Shown piece after piece: positions 25,601 to 36,827 of a stretch of 64,000 nt of DNA. Each line of letters begins with the position of its first letter. Position 1 is the stretch's first letter. Both the position numbers and the translations under genes were made by a program. The DNA comes from Lithospermum erythrorhizon (taxonomy: Eukaryota; Streptophyta; Magnoliopsida; Boraginales; Boraginaceae): NCBI GenBank assembly GCA_019722365.1, contig JADFUC010000925.1:186001-250000 (forward strand). The letters run 5' to 3'. Below the pieces are notes generated by a model, which was not told where the DNA came from, did not search any database, and was given only the letters and a program-made list of their open reading frames with translations.

Positions 25601-28600
25601 TTCTGCTGGCATCTTGACTACTGCTTTTAAATTTTGATATGCCTTTGAAACATTTGTGTATAAAGTGTCGGTTACGCTTAACTTGCATTAATCAGATAAG
25701 AATGCCATATGAACTTGTTGTCGGTTCCTCACGATTATCAATTAAAGCAGGTCTTTAGGTGCTTATGTTTCCCTCGTATTCGGCACTTGCTCAGTCACAA
25801 ATTTCTTTTAGGTTTTACTCATGTATGTTTCTTGGTTATCTGAAATCGATTATAGTGGGTACCGTTGTGTGTGTTTAAATCTTTAGGCGAATTACATATT
25901 CTTAAACATGTGGAATTTCATGAATCTACTTTCCCCTTATCCAAATCATACTTTTGCTCGATGCGCTTGCTATTCCGTCCATCCACATCCGCATTCGGCT
26001 GTAGCTGCTTTATTCGTATTGTTCGCGGAAACTGGTTTACCGCTTCGTAGTCTTTGCCCAATGATGCGGCTTGACGCCCGATTCCCAACAACCCGCCACG
26101 CCCCGACCAGTATGCTGCTACAAACCCGCCCGTGCTTAGCTTCGTCGAGTCGCGCGAGAGTTGACGTCTTTACCCAATCCGGTGTTGGCTCGTCTTAATT
26201 CATTTCATCTTTAGGATACGCAGCGCACTTGCTCCCTGCTTCCGGCCGCAACCTGCCATGACGCTTCCGTCAATATTCGCCGCCACGTTTTTTATGATCT
26301 TTATAAAAGCACTCTTAATGAATTAAATGCATTAGTAGAACAGCTGTTTTCTCCCGACAAATCGTGTCACCATGGCGTCTTTGCCGTGCGAGATGAGATT
26401 GATGCCGTGATGCGTACTAACCGTGGACTTTAGTTCGCATGACTTCATATGCGTGTTGTGCGATGGCAGATGGATATAAGTTGAAGAGGATGCTCGGGGG
26501 TAAAAGGTTGCTAGGCGAACTTTCGTTTAGGGTAATGCGTCGGTATGAGGGGATGAACTACTTTGACACGTTAAGTTTCCGGTAGTGAAGCGTACCGCGA
26601 TTCGACTTATGTTGACATTGGGCATCGCGTTCGGTGGCCTCTCGTCGAGAATTGATATCACAGAATGCACTCCATGGTGACCTGTGAAGCTTGGTTTCAC
26701 ATGCGTGACCTCCGGGGTTTTTATTGGAGACCAGCTGCCTGCGGTTTGTAAGTTGAATAAGTCTTTTATGGTGCAAGTAGGCTCACTTGACGTGGTTTCC
26801 TTTGTTGCACTGAAATTCTTAGGACTTTATGGTTTGTTCACGTCTCGGTGATCCGTGCTGTTTATTTTCCTTTAGTGATGGGGTTCGTTTGTTTATGTTG
26901 GTATATGTTGATGATATATATCGTTGTCCGCAATTAGTTACTTTTGTAGCGATTGACACTTTATTGATGCCACTTTACCAGCAGCGTTTCTCTTGTGACT
27001 TGGGGAGGATGCTGTTAGGATTTAAGACCACTAAATCAGAATTTGTGTCCAATAAGCAGCAGAAATTTAAGTGCGGCATGAGACTGAAAGGCTTACATAC
27101 GGAGTTCTCATGATGTGAAAGTGCGATACCGTGTTGGCACAGCTGCGAGAATCCACTAATAAACCCAGGAAGATGGATTCTATTTTATTAAGTATAATCT
27201 ATGTTGAGTATTTTCTTATACATGAAAATCTCGGCCTTAAGCTATCGAAACGAATACTGGCGTACAAAGTTGGCGAGAACAAAAACTATGTTGAGCCAAT
27301 ATTAAGGCACAATATTATTAGGATGATACCGATACAGTATTTGTGTGATAAATAAAACTAAATGAAAATGCGTCCACATGTTTATAGGCTAACAAAACCC
27401 TAGTAATCTTGTATGGCACTTCTTTGGGCTCAGTCTTAGCGCCAAACACGCCTTTTCGGACTTGTGTCGAGGCGCAGGGTAGAATCTTTTCTCTGATCAC
27501 GGGGTATGCAGTGCCATGAGACCCGGCCGAGACACCATTGAAGTGCCGATGGTCTCTCGATAAGATGTGCGTACAGCGATCTCGGCTTGAAGACATTTTG
27601 GATGCGCCCCATCTTTAACCAATCTGCGGCCGGCCTTGAAGTTGTCCACAGCTTGATATCTTAACTTTTCAATCTCGAACATCCTGAGCAGCATGACTTG
27701 ACTACGAAGGTAAGAATAGCCATTATACACCCACAGTTGGACGCTCACCGTTAGAGACGATCATGGTACTCTGCTGCGATGCTGACCGGACACGCGGAAA
27801 ACCTCACGGTAAATCAGTAGATTTATGCAACCTGCGGCCTGCATTCGCGTAAACTGACTTACTTGATACAATTTATTGACCCTGGAAATGTTTGATCGGG
27901 CTTGCTTTCAACTTGATTAGCAAATAATTAGAGGTTGGGAATACCTGCCGCTACGCGACTTTGAAACAGCTTCTTTCGGATGATTTATACGGCCTGAGAA
28001 CGGTTGCGTCATTTGAAGTTCCTTGACACCGAACTGCGTCGCTTTGAAGCAGTACATTATCGGTTAGAATGCTTTCGGACGCTTGATAAATGTACGTTTT
28101 GCGCCAGCTCCTCGAAATCTCGAGAACCTCTGTAGCATCCGAGCAGAATTTCACAGCTTGATCTTTTACATCTTACGTAGAAACTCCCGTATCGAATCTA
28201 CTTTGCTTTTACTGCTTGAGATCCTGCTTGACCTCTTGAGAACCGTCGATCCAGTATATAGAGTACTTGACTTGCATACCACTATTTATTCTTATTAACC
28301 GAGGAAACGACCTTCCGGTTACCGTCTTGAGAAAGTAGTTTGATAGCAATGTCAAATTTATTCATACGAAATTAAAGCTATTCACAATTTGAGCATGCAC
28401 CGTTTGTCAATTTCGAAGAACGTTGACAACCCGGATTCGCGTCTACGCCTACTACGTCCGGCCCCATTGCAGCGTCGGGGAAGATGAGCAGTCGTAATTC
28501 GAGAAACATAATTAATTAAATACCATGCGTGGGCGTTGTGAAAGAAGCTCGAGAATACACTATCCGGGAATCGGCAGGCGTTCACGGATAAAACCAAAGC

Positions 28601-31600
28601 CTGAAAATAATCATTTCCGACCTGACATGACGTCGTAGTTAACTGCGGTGCTTTCTTCGTGTGACCGGTCTTTTGTGCCTTGAGGTAGAATTACTTGCAC
28701 TGCACTGCGCGATATCATTTGTTCCCAGAAAACCCACGTATCCCTTATTTATAACTACTGCAGCAATGCGGGGAACCGCAGCACGCTTGACTTACGTGAA
28801 GAACTTTGCGTACTCACCGGAGCGAGGATAAATTTCTGTGCGCCCAAAGTTGGCGCATTTAGTACTGCGATTACTAACCGCCGCCTGCATTTGGGCTCGG
28901 CATTCGAATGGCGAAGCGCTAACAAATCGAACTTTGCGTCATCAGCATTAACATAAAAGTCGATAGTTGATTAATAATCTTTATTAAATCGTTAAAATTA
29001 AATACCCGTATGGGTGTACTTTAAAGCGTCTTAAGGTGAAGCAGTTTTTCATGAGAAGTACCTTATTATTTCTTGAAGGTTTCTCATCTGAATCATGTCG
29101 CGCCCGTGACCGCTGTGGTGAGTAAACGCGGCGTTAACCTTCGTTCTTGACAAGCGAGGTAGAGATTACGCCCCGAAGACTGCACATACAATTCCTCCAT
29201 TCATCCTAAATCCGTCTTACCGAGGCTTACTCACAGCTGGTTTTGTTCGAGCTTCTTTAAAATGCAGATAATCACTCATCTGCGTCGCTGATGTGGAAAA
29301 TCGATTCCGGCCAATTTCTACAATGTCGCGATTCATGACTTTCGGCCGTTGATTCTTAAACTACCACTTGCTTATTTCACACACGACCCGAACTTCATTA
29401 CGATTATTAAGTTTAAGGCGCAAATCCCCGTAGGAGTTTCAGCGATCGATAAAGCGACGGTGGTCTTGAAAATAAGCAGACCTGAAATTTTTATACGGAG
29501 TTCCCGCCGATGTGAAGATGCGTCGTGGTATTTCTTGCGAGAATCCGCTGTAAACCGAGGAGGAAGATGAATTCTGAAGCCACTACCCTTTAAACATAAT
29601 CATGTTGAGTATTTTCTTATACACGAAAATCTCGGCCGCCGCCTATATCAAACGAAAGATAAATTACGAGATTCTTCCAAGGAAGACAAAAACTATGTTC
29701 TTACGATAATAATAAAGACCTAATATTATTCTAGAGATGATTATTCTGATACAGTATTTGAGTGATAAATAAAAGCTCGTAGAAATAAATGTCCCACTAT
29801 ATTTGCCAAACTAACAAAAAGCGTAGTATCTTTATGTCTTTTCTTGGGCTCCAGTCTTAGCGCCCAAAAAAGCACCGGTGCCGCCAGACCCGTGAGACAC
29901 AGGGTCTCGAATGCACTACTCTGATCCGGGTATCACGGTGCCGCCGAGACCCAGCCGAGGCCTCGTGGTCTCGATGGTACCCGGCAAAAGATGTCTTCGC
30001 GTGGCATTCTTGGCCCCTCTTTAGGCATTTACCACGCAACGGCTAGCGGGCGGTTACTGTTTTAACAGCGGTATATTGTGAATGCTTGATCGGCTTAGGA
30101 TGTCTTGGCGTGTCGCGCTATTTGCTTAACTCCTTGTTACAGTATCGGTAATTAATTTCACAGACTATATTACTTTGATGTCTGTTTGGCTTTTGCTATG
30201 AATCGTGTTTGTCGGTTTATGCGTGATCTCATGATTAGCGTTGGGATGTTATTGACGGATCATCGGTATCTTCGAACTACTGAGATCTGGCCGTTAAGCA
30301 TCGGCGTTCTCACGATGCGGTGGGAACATTACTGCGGATGATCGGCGATGCTTGGAAATTTATCTTTGTTTACTTTAGTGCAATACGGTTTGTAGCGTCG
30401 AGAAGCTTGTCTGATGAGTTGATGGCTGAGGCCGGTGCCAAGGCCACCCCAGCGGTTATTGCTTTTGAGTTAAGATTGGTTACTTTCTGTTGGAGTTAGG
30501 TGGTGTAATCTTGTCCCCGGCGCCCTCTTGACTGCGGTGTGATAATGGCAAATTGCTCGCATCTGCCGGCTAATCCGATTACATCGCTATCCCAAAGATA
30601 TTGAGATTGATTATCATTTTGTTCGTGAGAAAATTGCTGCCAAGCTTCTTCAAGTTCGCTTTGTTAGTACTAAAGATCATATTGCAGACATTTTTACTTG
30701 AGGCTTTGCTTCTCCGAGCCTTTTACATTTTTAGGAGACAATGATCGATGCGCCCCGCTTCGACTTTGGGGGAGTAATATATTAATAACAACTAATTTAG
30801 GCAGTAATGGCTAGGTTTATGAGTTGTATAGCCTCTTATGTAATACTGTATATAAAGGGTCTAACCCTCAATATAATTTTGTGAGTAATAATAATAATAT
30901 TTCTACCCTAGTGTTTTCTCTCGTTAATTATTCGCCTGATTCTCGATCTCTTTCTCGTCGAGTTGCCAATCTATTTTAGGGTGGAGGTGGACTGCAATGA
31001 TTCTTAATAAATTGATTCATTTTCCTAGTGGTAACATGGTAAGAAGTAAGAGTTTTGTCTTGCTGAGATCTTTGAGATTTTAAGGTGCTATCTACTCTAT
31101 ATTGTTATAATATGTAAGTTAAGAGACATAAAAGATCTCCTTGTGCCATGAAAAATTGTTGCACATGACCTCATTTTCTTATTATCAAAAGGGCTGGTTC
31201 GAAACATATTTTATAACTTTATGGGATAGAATGCCTTTTTTATTTTTTTATACCACAGAAGGTTGCCTCCGTATATAAGAACATTAATTGCAATTCACTA
31301 CTTTTTGAAACTATTGTTCTTGTTAAATCTCCAGAAATGGCTAGAAAGCTTGAGCGTCAAGATCAATTATACCTCACTCTTAAATTCTTCTAGTGATTCA
31401 CTGGTGATACCTTGGTCCAAAAATCTTTTCACTGCAACTTCCTGCCATTCAGAAGTCAATAGTTATATGTTTGAAAGTAACGAGACAAGATACAAAATGG
31501 AAATCAATAGATACTGTAATAATTTTTTATGATGACTAGTACATGAAAGACGGTTGCTGAGCTAGAGGGCTAGACTATTTTCCTTAATGTAAGGTACAGC

Positions 31601-34600
31601 ATAGCCATTGAACAAGTTTTATAGCAGGCTTAATAATGATTTCTGGTATTTGAGCTAACAAGAAAATACACTGGATAACCGATGGAGCAAAAAATGTTTC
31701 AGTACAAAACTAAATAAGAAAAAATCGTATTTGTTATCTAATGATTAGAACATTAACTCACAACAGAAAAAACTATATTGAGAAACAGAACAAGGATCAT
31801 AACCATGAGAACTTTGACAGAATCAATGATGTCTAGTGACCATTATTGAGTTGTTCCTAAGCTGGCCAATCGTCACGGGTAAGTTGTTTCTATCTAACCT
31901 TCTGATTCTTAAGGAAGTCATTAAACCTTATCAATTTACAATATTTTTATGAAACTCTAGAATTTCATCTAATCTTCATGGCAATGCAGTTCATATTGGT
32001 TGACCTTGCATTACATAAGTCAAGAAAACTCCCTAATTTCATGTAATCCAGTAGAAGAAATGGTCCTGCTAAGGATAGATTACCTTAAAATGCAAAATAA
32101 ACACTCATAAAATCGTCAAATGATCTCGTAGCAAAGTAAATAGGCCAAGGAAGTTGGCAACTTACAGTTCCATGCCAGTCTCCATGATAAACCTCCCCAT
32201 AAGATCCTGCGAAAGAATTCTTAGAAAGAGCAAATAACTCCAGTCATAGAATCACCAATCACAAATGCTAACTACCAGCACAATTCATTACCTATACCGA
32301 TACGCTCCCCCAAGGTGATATCTTCATAGGGTATCTCACAGTCGGATACATCATCAAATGTTGTTTCAGATTTCGTGCTACCAGTTGACCTATCTGATAT
32401 TCTCTCACCATCTGAAATAGTTCCCCAATTCTCATGGTCCTTTTCTCCACTTCCCCTCTGATCACGGGCAATAACCTCATTTTCCTTATCAATTTTGGTG
32501 TCTTTCATAGTGCTATCCGGTGAAGGAGGAGAACTTTCCGAACTCTCATACTGCTTACTGGCAGCTGCTGTAGTTGCCACCACTGCAGCAGCTGTGGCAG
32601 TAGCTGCAGCTGCCACAGGAATCTCAATATTTGAATCGACACCAGTCTTTCCTGTTGACACTACCATTGATGATGCAACAACAGCAGCCGCAGCTACAGC
32701 GGCAGCAGCAACAGGTACATTTTTAGTATGTTTAACTGGAGATGATTCAGATTCCAAGACTACATGCTCCTCAGTTGTTTCTCTCAGATTTTGCTTCCTT
32801 TCACGACCATGTTGGGCCTTGGAACGAATACCATGGTGAGGCAAAGGAGGTAAAAAACGAGGCTGATCATGACCATCTCGAGACTCATTTCTCTTACTCT
32901 CATCTCTCTCTTGGATTTCCATGTCCTCTCTTGGCAATGTGGTGTCCAGCGCTAAGATATCTAACTCGTCATGATAGATTTCAGTAAACAAGTTTGGAGG
33001 AGCAGCTACCCCACTTTCAAGAAGTACATCATGAAGCTTTTGAGCCAACTGAGGATTTTCTTTGGCAGCATCAATCATATATTGTGATACATCCTTGACT
33101 TTCATTCTACGTACAGCTGGAGAACTTACCCCTTCTGTCCAGGAAGGAGATCTCACATGTGAATATGGATGAGTAGTTTTATGAGGTATTCCTTGGGATG
33201 GGTCTTTCTTTGAATAGTGAGGCTTCTTGAAATTGTGTGAAGATATTTTGGAATTGTCTTCTTTGGCTTGAATAATCCATGGGGCATTCCCATGAGGCAA
33301 ATAGTCACTTTGGCTGCTTGATTCATTTCCAGACCCAGAGTGTTTATCACCTCCTAAACCCGAATTTTCTTCAAATGAACTAGTTACCTCACTACTAGAA
33401 GATGCAACCTGAGAGAAATCTGCACCTCTGGAAAGAGGACTCACAGACAAGAAAGGTTCGCCATAATCAACATGACCTGCAGCAGCGTCAGATGGAATAA
33501 GTGTGCCAGGATCCGCCATAAGATCAACAATATATTCCCTGTAAAGAACATCATCCTCTTAATTGAATAGGCAACTCCGAGTGATTAAATACTGTTTCAG
33601 ACAAAACTGTGTCTCTGACATCGACATAGAATTCAAGTTGTGGATCTAGCAAATTAACTTTTCAATACTTGCCATTGGCTAACCTGATAGAATCTTAGAG
33701 GTATAGTCTCTATAAATGTATATTCGTTCAAGGAAAAATGATCCACTCTGATTTTCCTAAAATTAAGTGGTATCAATAAAGTGGGACAGTAAAGATAATA
33801 TATACTAACAATAAGTAACCACCATCTTATGTAATGAGAAACGATATTTACTGCATGTCTTCCACTGGAACTCAGACCTAAGTTCTTAGTTATTACGAAT
33901 ATCATAAATCAGAGTGCTAAAGATTTATGATTGCCAATTGGTAATTATAGTCATTGGTTGAAAAAGTAGTATAGATAGAAAAGGCTCAACCTTCCATCAT
34001 CAATCTTTACGAAATTCACGGCCACATCGTCAGAACCTGTATACTGCTGTCCTTTGACCAACCGGCAAGGGATGCCAACACTATCAGCCAAAACCTGCAC
34101 ATTGTAGCACCAGAATCAGAGGATAGACTAACACTAGAGCATAAGAATCAAAGAGGAGAAGTCATAAATGGCATTACGAAGGGCCATATCTTATGTCCAA
34201 ACAAAGCTACTACTTTCATCTCAAGGCCCTTTCTGTAAGTATAAAGGATAGTTGGGGCCAAAAACGCACCAGTGCTCTGCTGTTGTTCCACTGAAGATAG
34301 CAATAATTGAGGTGACAGTCCAGCAAGAGTTATACATAGCTATTAAGCGCATGATTAACAAATATAATCAAAGTTAATCCTGCTATTGGCAACACCATTT
34401 CGTTAACTCTAATTCTGATGCAAAATTATATGCTTTTCATGGTAACTAGCATCACTATTTACAGGTGCCTAAGACATAAACAACCAGTTCGAATCTTTTT
34501 CAAAGTCCACAGAACATCATATGGTGGTTATCAAGATGGTGCAATAGTCAGTTCAGTAAAAACTGATTTGCCAAAGAGGACAAATATATTGTTGTATGCA

Positions 34601-36827
34601 GATCTTTCGTGTCAATCTTATAGTTTAAAATTTTATTTTAACATAGCTGAGTACCTTGAATAATAATGCACGATGACGAGCCAAGCCAACCTTCAAAGAA
34701 CCAAGTGGCAAAACCATGCTCCCTATCCTTGTCTTCAAATTATAACAGAAACTTCTCCATGCCATCAGCATGCTATCAGGATCCTTAACTGGACCTCCCA
34801 TATGATTGGAAACTAAAGCAGCAACATCTTTCACCAAGCATGCTCCAGGATTATTCATCAATACTGTCCTTGACTTGAGAGCCATATCCAAAGCTTTCTG
34901 CTCAATGTTCAACAATTTAGAATCTCCAGCTCGATTGACAAGAATGGCTTCCCAACTGATGTTGTCTGATACTGGTGTTTGTTGTAGATCAACAAGAGAA
35001 GGCATTGTCGATGAGGCGGGTTCCAGCAAAACGCCATAGAGGTCATAAAAACCATCTAGGATTTTGTCATCATAACCGAGGGAATTGTAGTTCTGTGAAG
35101 CATGGATAAATCTATAATATGAGACATGTTAGACAAGAATCTGCAATTTGATTGTTAACACTCCTACTTGAACTTAATACACAACTGGAGTACATCACCA
35201 AATACGAAAATGGGGCCTAATCTCAGGGGGGAGAAACCAAAAAGAGCCACTGACTTCAGTCTAAGCAATTTTGAAGCTAACCCCTAGGTTACTAAGAATT
35301 TAACTTTTGAAGACCAAAATCATTTAGTGGTCTACATGAAGTCAAATTGAGAATGATGAGATAGGATAGTGAGATAAATAATTTAACATGACAATTTGAG
35401 TAGCTTCCAGGATTTTACAATTGAACGGTAAGCTGTGTTGATATGTTCATCATTTTTTGCAGATCCCCAAAATGACAAACATATACAATGAACCATAAGA
35501 TAAATGAAAACTGTAGTAAGGATAGGTAATAGAGGTTGGAACCATCTGGCAGCTTATACTCCAGAACCATAAAATCCATAAGTTATGATTTCGGCTTTAG
35601 TATCCAAAGTATAGAGTAATAGCCTAATAGGTAATGAGGAAGGGTAAACTAGTATTATCTTTCATCTATGCACGCACTTCAATATGAAATGACAAGCTGA
35701 CTATTAAAAACATATAAGAGAGAAAGCTTTCCCGACATCATCCAGCGTTGTTTTCCAGAACCAGACCAGGATAGTGGATGTATGATCATCTTGGATGATA
35801 ATAGTTGTGAAATAACATAGTTTCTATTGGCTTCTTCAATGTATAACAATAAGCGGATAATATTAGAAAGTATTAGCAATTGTCAAGTTCTTTGTTTCCT
35901 TTTTTTGGCCTAAATACGAAGTAAATACACATATAATCTAATCATCATAGGATTAATAGGGATCGCTTCATTATTACCTTAACAAACAGTAGGATTAATA
36001 AATCAAAGTATTAACTACTCCATTGTAAGTTCATGGGGCTGGAATATTATATGTTTATGAGGCTGGGATGTTTCACTCCACTTCTTCAATTCTAACCATC
36101 TCTCAAACATTAACTGAAGGACCCCCGCCCACCCTTCTTCCCTCATGAGGATTATTATGCTTAATCCCAAAGGATACAATTTACTAAGGCTGAAGGAGTA
36201 ACAACTTATAAAACCAAATGAAAACAATTTCTCAGTTGCCAAATCATCTGTCATTTTTTCATCGCATCCATAATTTTAACAGCAATACACGGTATCAAAT
36301 CCTGCAGGCACTACTGAATTGAGAGATAACAAACAAGCTTACCCAATATCGATATGCCACAACTTCAGCTGGCGTATTCTCAGTGGCACAAGAACCTAAA
36401 CTAATCTGCTTCACAGCCTAATCTGACCGTTTGTGGTCCTTCTTGCACTTAATTCTAAAGCCAACTGTATCTGATATTCCTCCTCTATATCAGGATCCCT
36501 ATCATTACTATTCCTAATCACGCTTGTTGCCTCCAGAGCAGCCTCCAAGGCGCTACTACTCACAGAATCAGAAGGCTCCATCTTCTCCTCTCTGCCCAAA
36601 TTCGACGAGGAAAGAGGCGTAGGAATGTTTTTATGAGTAACTGAATTCAACCATCCTTGAATCGCTGAAAAAGGTTTGAGCTCTGAACTATGATGAGACC
36701 ATTTTTGTGATACTCTTTCAGGCAACGACACGTCAATCAGTTTATTCCCTTTTGATGATGAAGTTGAATCTTCTGAATCATCAGATTGATTTGACCCAAT
36801 ATGTAGTTTCTTCAAGAAACTTTTCAT
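19672..36827 (-). CDS. SIS8: Raf-like MAP3K with EDR1 domain (SIS8/M3K-delta type)
   Basis: Thirteen exons on the minus strand: 36343-36827, 34655-35092, 33991-34094, 32292-33538, 32166-32206, 31373-31441, 22989-23089, 22020-22098, 21842-21940, 21689-21757, 21079-21128, 20779-20955, 19672-19825. About 1,038 residues, as in the family. The N terminus is [12 protein letters not shown]. The EDR1 domain (exons 1-4) includes [37 protein letters not shown] and [14 protein letters not shown]. The linker is Ser- and Ala-rich. The kinase domain has [33 protein letters not shown] and AEWMAPEVL, all intact. Related Arabidopsis genes are At1g73660 (SIS8, sugar response) and At1g18160. Exon 1 is one base short of frame at about 36405-36440, between LALELSA and [10 protein letters not shown]. 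Intron 6 (23090-31372) carries a copia insertion. Confidence 0.9.
20125..20236 (+). repeat. Au-like SINE copy 3 (degraded)
   Basis: In intron 12 of the MAP3K gene. Recognisable pieces are GGAACAGCCTCTACTGTT, CGCTAGGCGGGGCCTCTTGA and GGGACATGTTGAG, in the same order as copy 2. The middle has diverged. Confidence 0.6.
21129..21236. repeat. Short direct repeat beside MAP3K exon 11
   Basis: CTGAAAAGGGTTGCAAGCAA occurs at about 21129 and again at about 21206. The first copy contains the exon 11 acceptor (read on the minus strand), so the second is a duplicated decoy acceptor 77 bp deeper in the intron. Confidence 0.7.
22147..22214. repeat. 34-bp tandem duplication in MAP3K intron
   Basis: The unit starting CATTATAAAAGAAAA and ending TCCTCAAAAAGCG occurs at 22147-22180 and 22181-22214 with one mismatch. 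It lies just upstream of exon 8 in the sense of the gene. Confidence 0.9.
23403..23583 (+). repeat. 5' LTR of copia element
   Basis: Begins TGTTGCTAATAAC and ends CTTCTCATCA, so it has the TG...CA ends. It shares AGGTTTATGAGTTGTATAGC and GAGTAATAATAATAATATTT with the 3' LTR. It lacks an 11-bp segment (ATATAAAGGGT) that holds the TATA box in the 3' copy. Confidence 0.88.
23583..25095 (+). pseudogene. Copia gag-protease (near-intact, two breaks)
   Basis: The capsid part reads [37 protein letters not shown] and [15 protein letters not shown], up to FNKCQ, where TGA (24078-24080) replaces an expected Arg codon and IRDELAAIN follows. A frame change near 24290 leads into a second open stretch to 25095. 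That stretch holds the zinc knuckle [14 protein letters not shown] and the protease site [12 protein letters not shown], then [17 protein letters not shown]. These are the gag, nucleocapsid and aspartic-protease parts of a copia polyprotein. An ATG at 23583 overlaps the primer site, so the true start may lie further in. Confidence 0.88.
23584..23596 (+). other. Primer binding site (initiator tRNA-Met type)
   Basis: TGGTATCGAGCC directly follows the 5' LTR. The usual plant copia site is TGGTATCAGAGC; here one A is missing. Confidence 0.85.
27098..27567 (+). repeat. Internal direct repeat copy A
   Basis: Shares with copy B at 29494 phrases such as TACGGAGTTC, GATGTGAA, GCGAGAATCC, TGTTGAGTATTTTCTTATAC, GAAAATCTCGGCC, ACAAAAACTATGTT, GATACAGTATTTG, GTGATAAATAAA and CAGTCTTAGCGCC, in the same order. 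Between these the copies differ by many small indels. Confidence 0.8.
29494..29996 (+). repeat. Internal direct repeat copy B
   Basis: Same orientation as copy A and about 2.4 kb downstream. Together they bracket about 1.9 kb with no recognisable coding sequence. This could be a nested non-autonomous LTR element inserted between the RT and RNase H parts of the copia element, or a local duplication. Confidence 0.7.
30764..30776 (+). other. Polypurine tract before 3' LTR
   Basis: TTTGGGGGAGTAA lies directly before the 3' LTR, as expected for plus-strand priming in a copia element. Confidence 0.7.
30778..30976 (+). repeat. 3' LTR of copia element
   Basis: Shares the core of the 5' LTR from AGGTTTATGAGTTG to GTGTTTTCTCTC with few changes. 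It retains TGTATATAAAGGG, a TATA box missing from the 5' LTR. Its last 60 bp diverge from the 5' copy, so the outer end is approximate. Confidence 0.82.

Larger units (their letters stand above)
25096..30720 (+). pseudogene. Copia pol (integrase, RT, RNase H) heavily degraded
   Basis: Fragments in shifting frames follow copia order. Pre-integrase and integrase: [37 protein letters not shown] (25200-25330), then HRHV and YELV (25400-25720). Reverse transcriptase: [18 protein letters not shown] (about 26545-26640) and [12 protein letters not shown] with the YVDD box (about 26885-26925). RNase H end: [11 protein letters not shown] (about 30200) and [24 protein letters not shown] (about 30600-30700). 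Indels and stops occur every few tens of bases. About 3 kb of non-copia sequence separates YVDD from RNase H. Confidence 0.75.
23403..30976 (+). mobile_element. Ty1-copia LTR retrotransposon, antisense in MAP3K intron 6
   Basis: Two short LTRs (23403-23583 and about 30778-30976) flank gag, protease, integrase, reverse transcriptase and RNase H remnants in copia order. A tRNA-Met primer site abuts the 5' LTR. The gag type ([20 protein letters not shown]) suggests the Ale/Retrofit lineage. The element is on the plus strand, opposite to the host gene, and lies wholly inside the intron between exons 31373-31441 and 22989-23089. Its 7.6 kb span is longer than usual because of extra sequence between reverse transcriptase and RNase H. 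The target duplication was not resolved. Confidence 0.88.

Noticed and set aside
27131..30039. Several reading frames of 60-95 codons
   Set aside because: They lie in the degraded and duplicated part of the copia element, on both strands, with no family resemblance.
32495..32839. Plus-strand Ala-rich reading frame
   Set aside because: It is the complement of the Ala-rich linker of the MAP3K exon 32292-33538.
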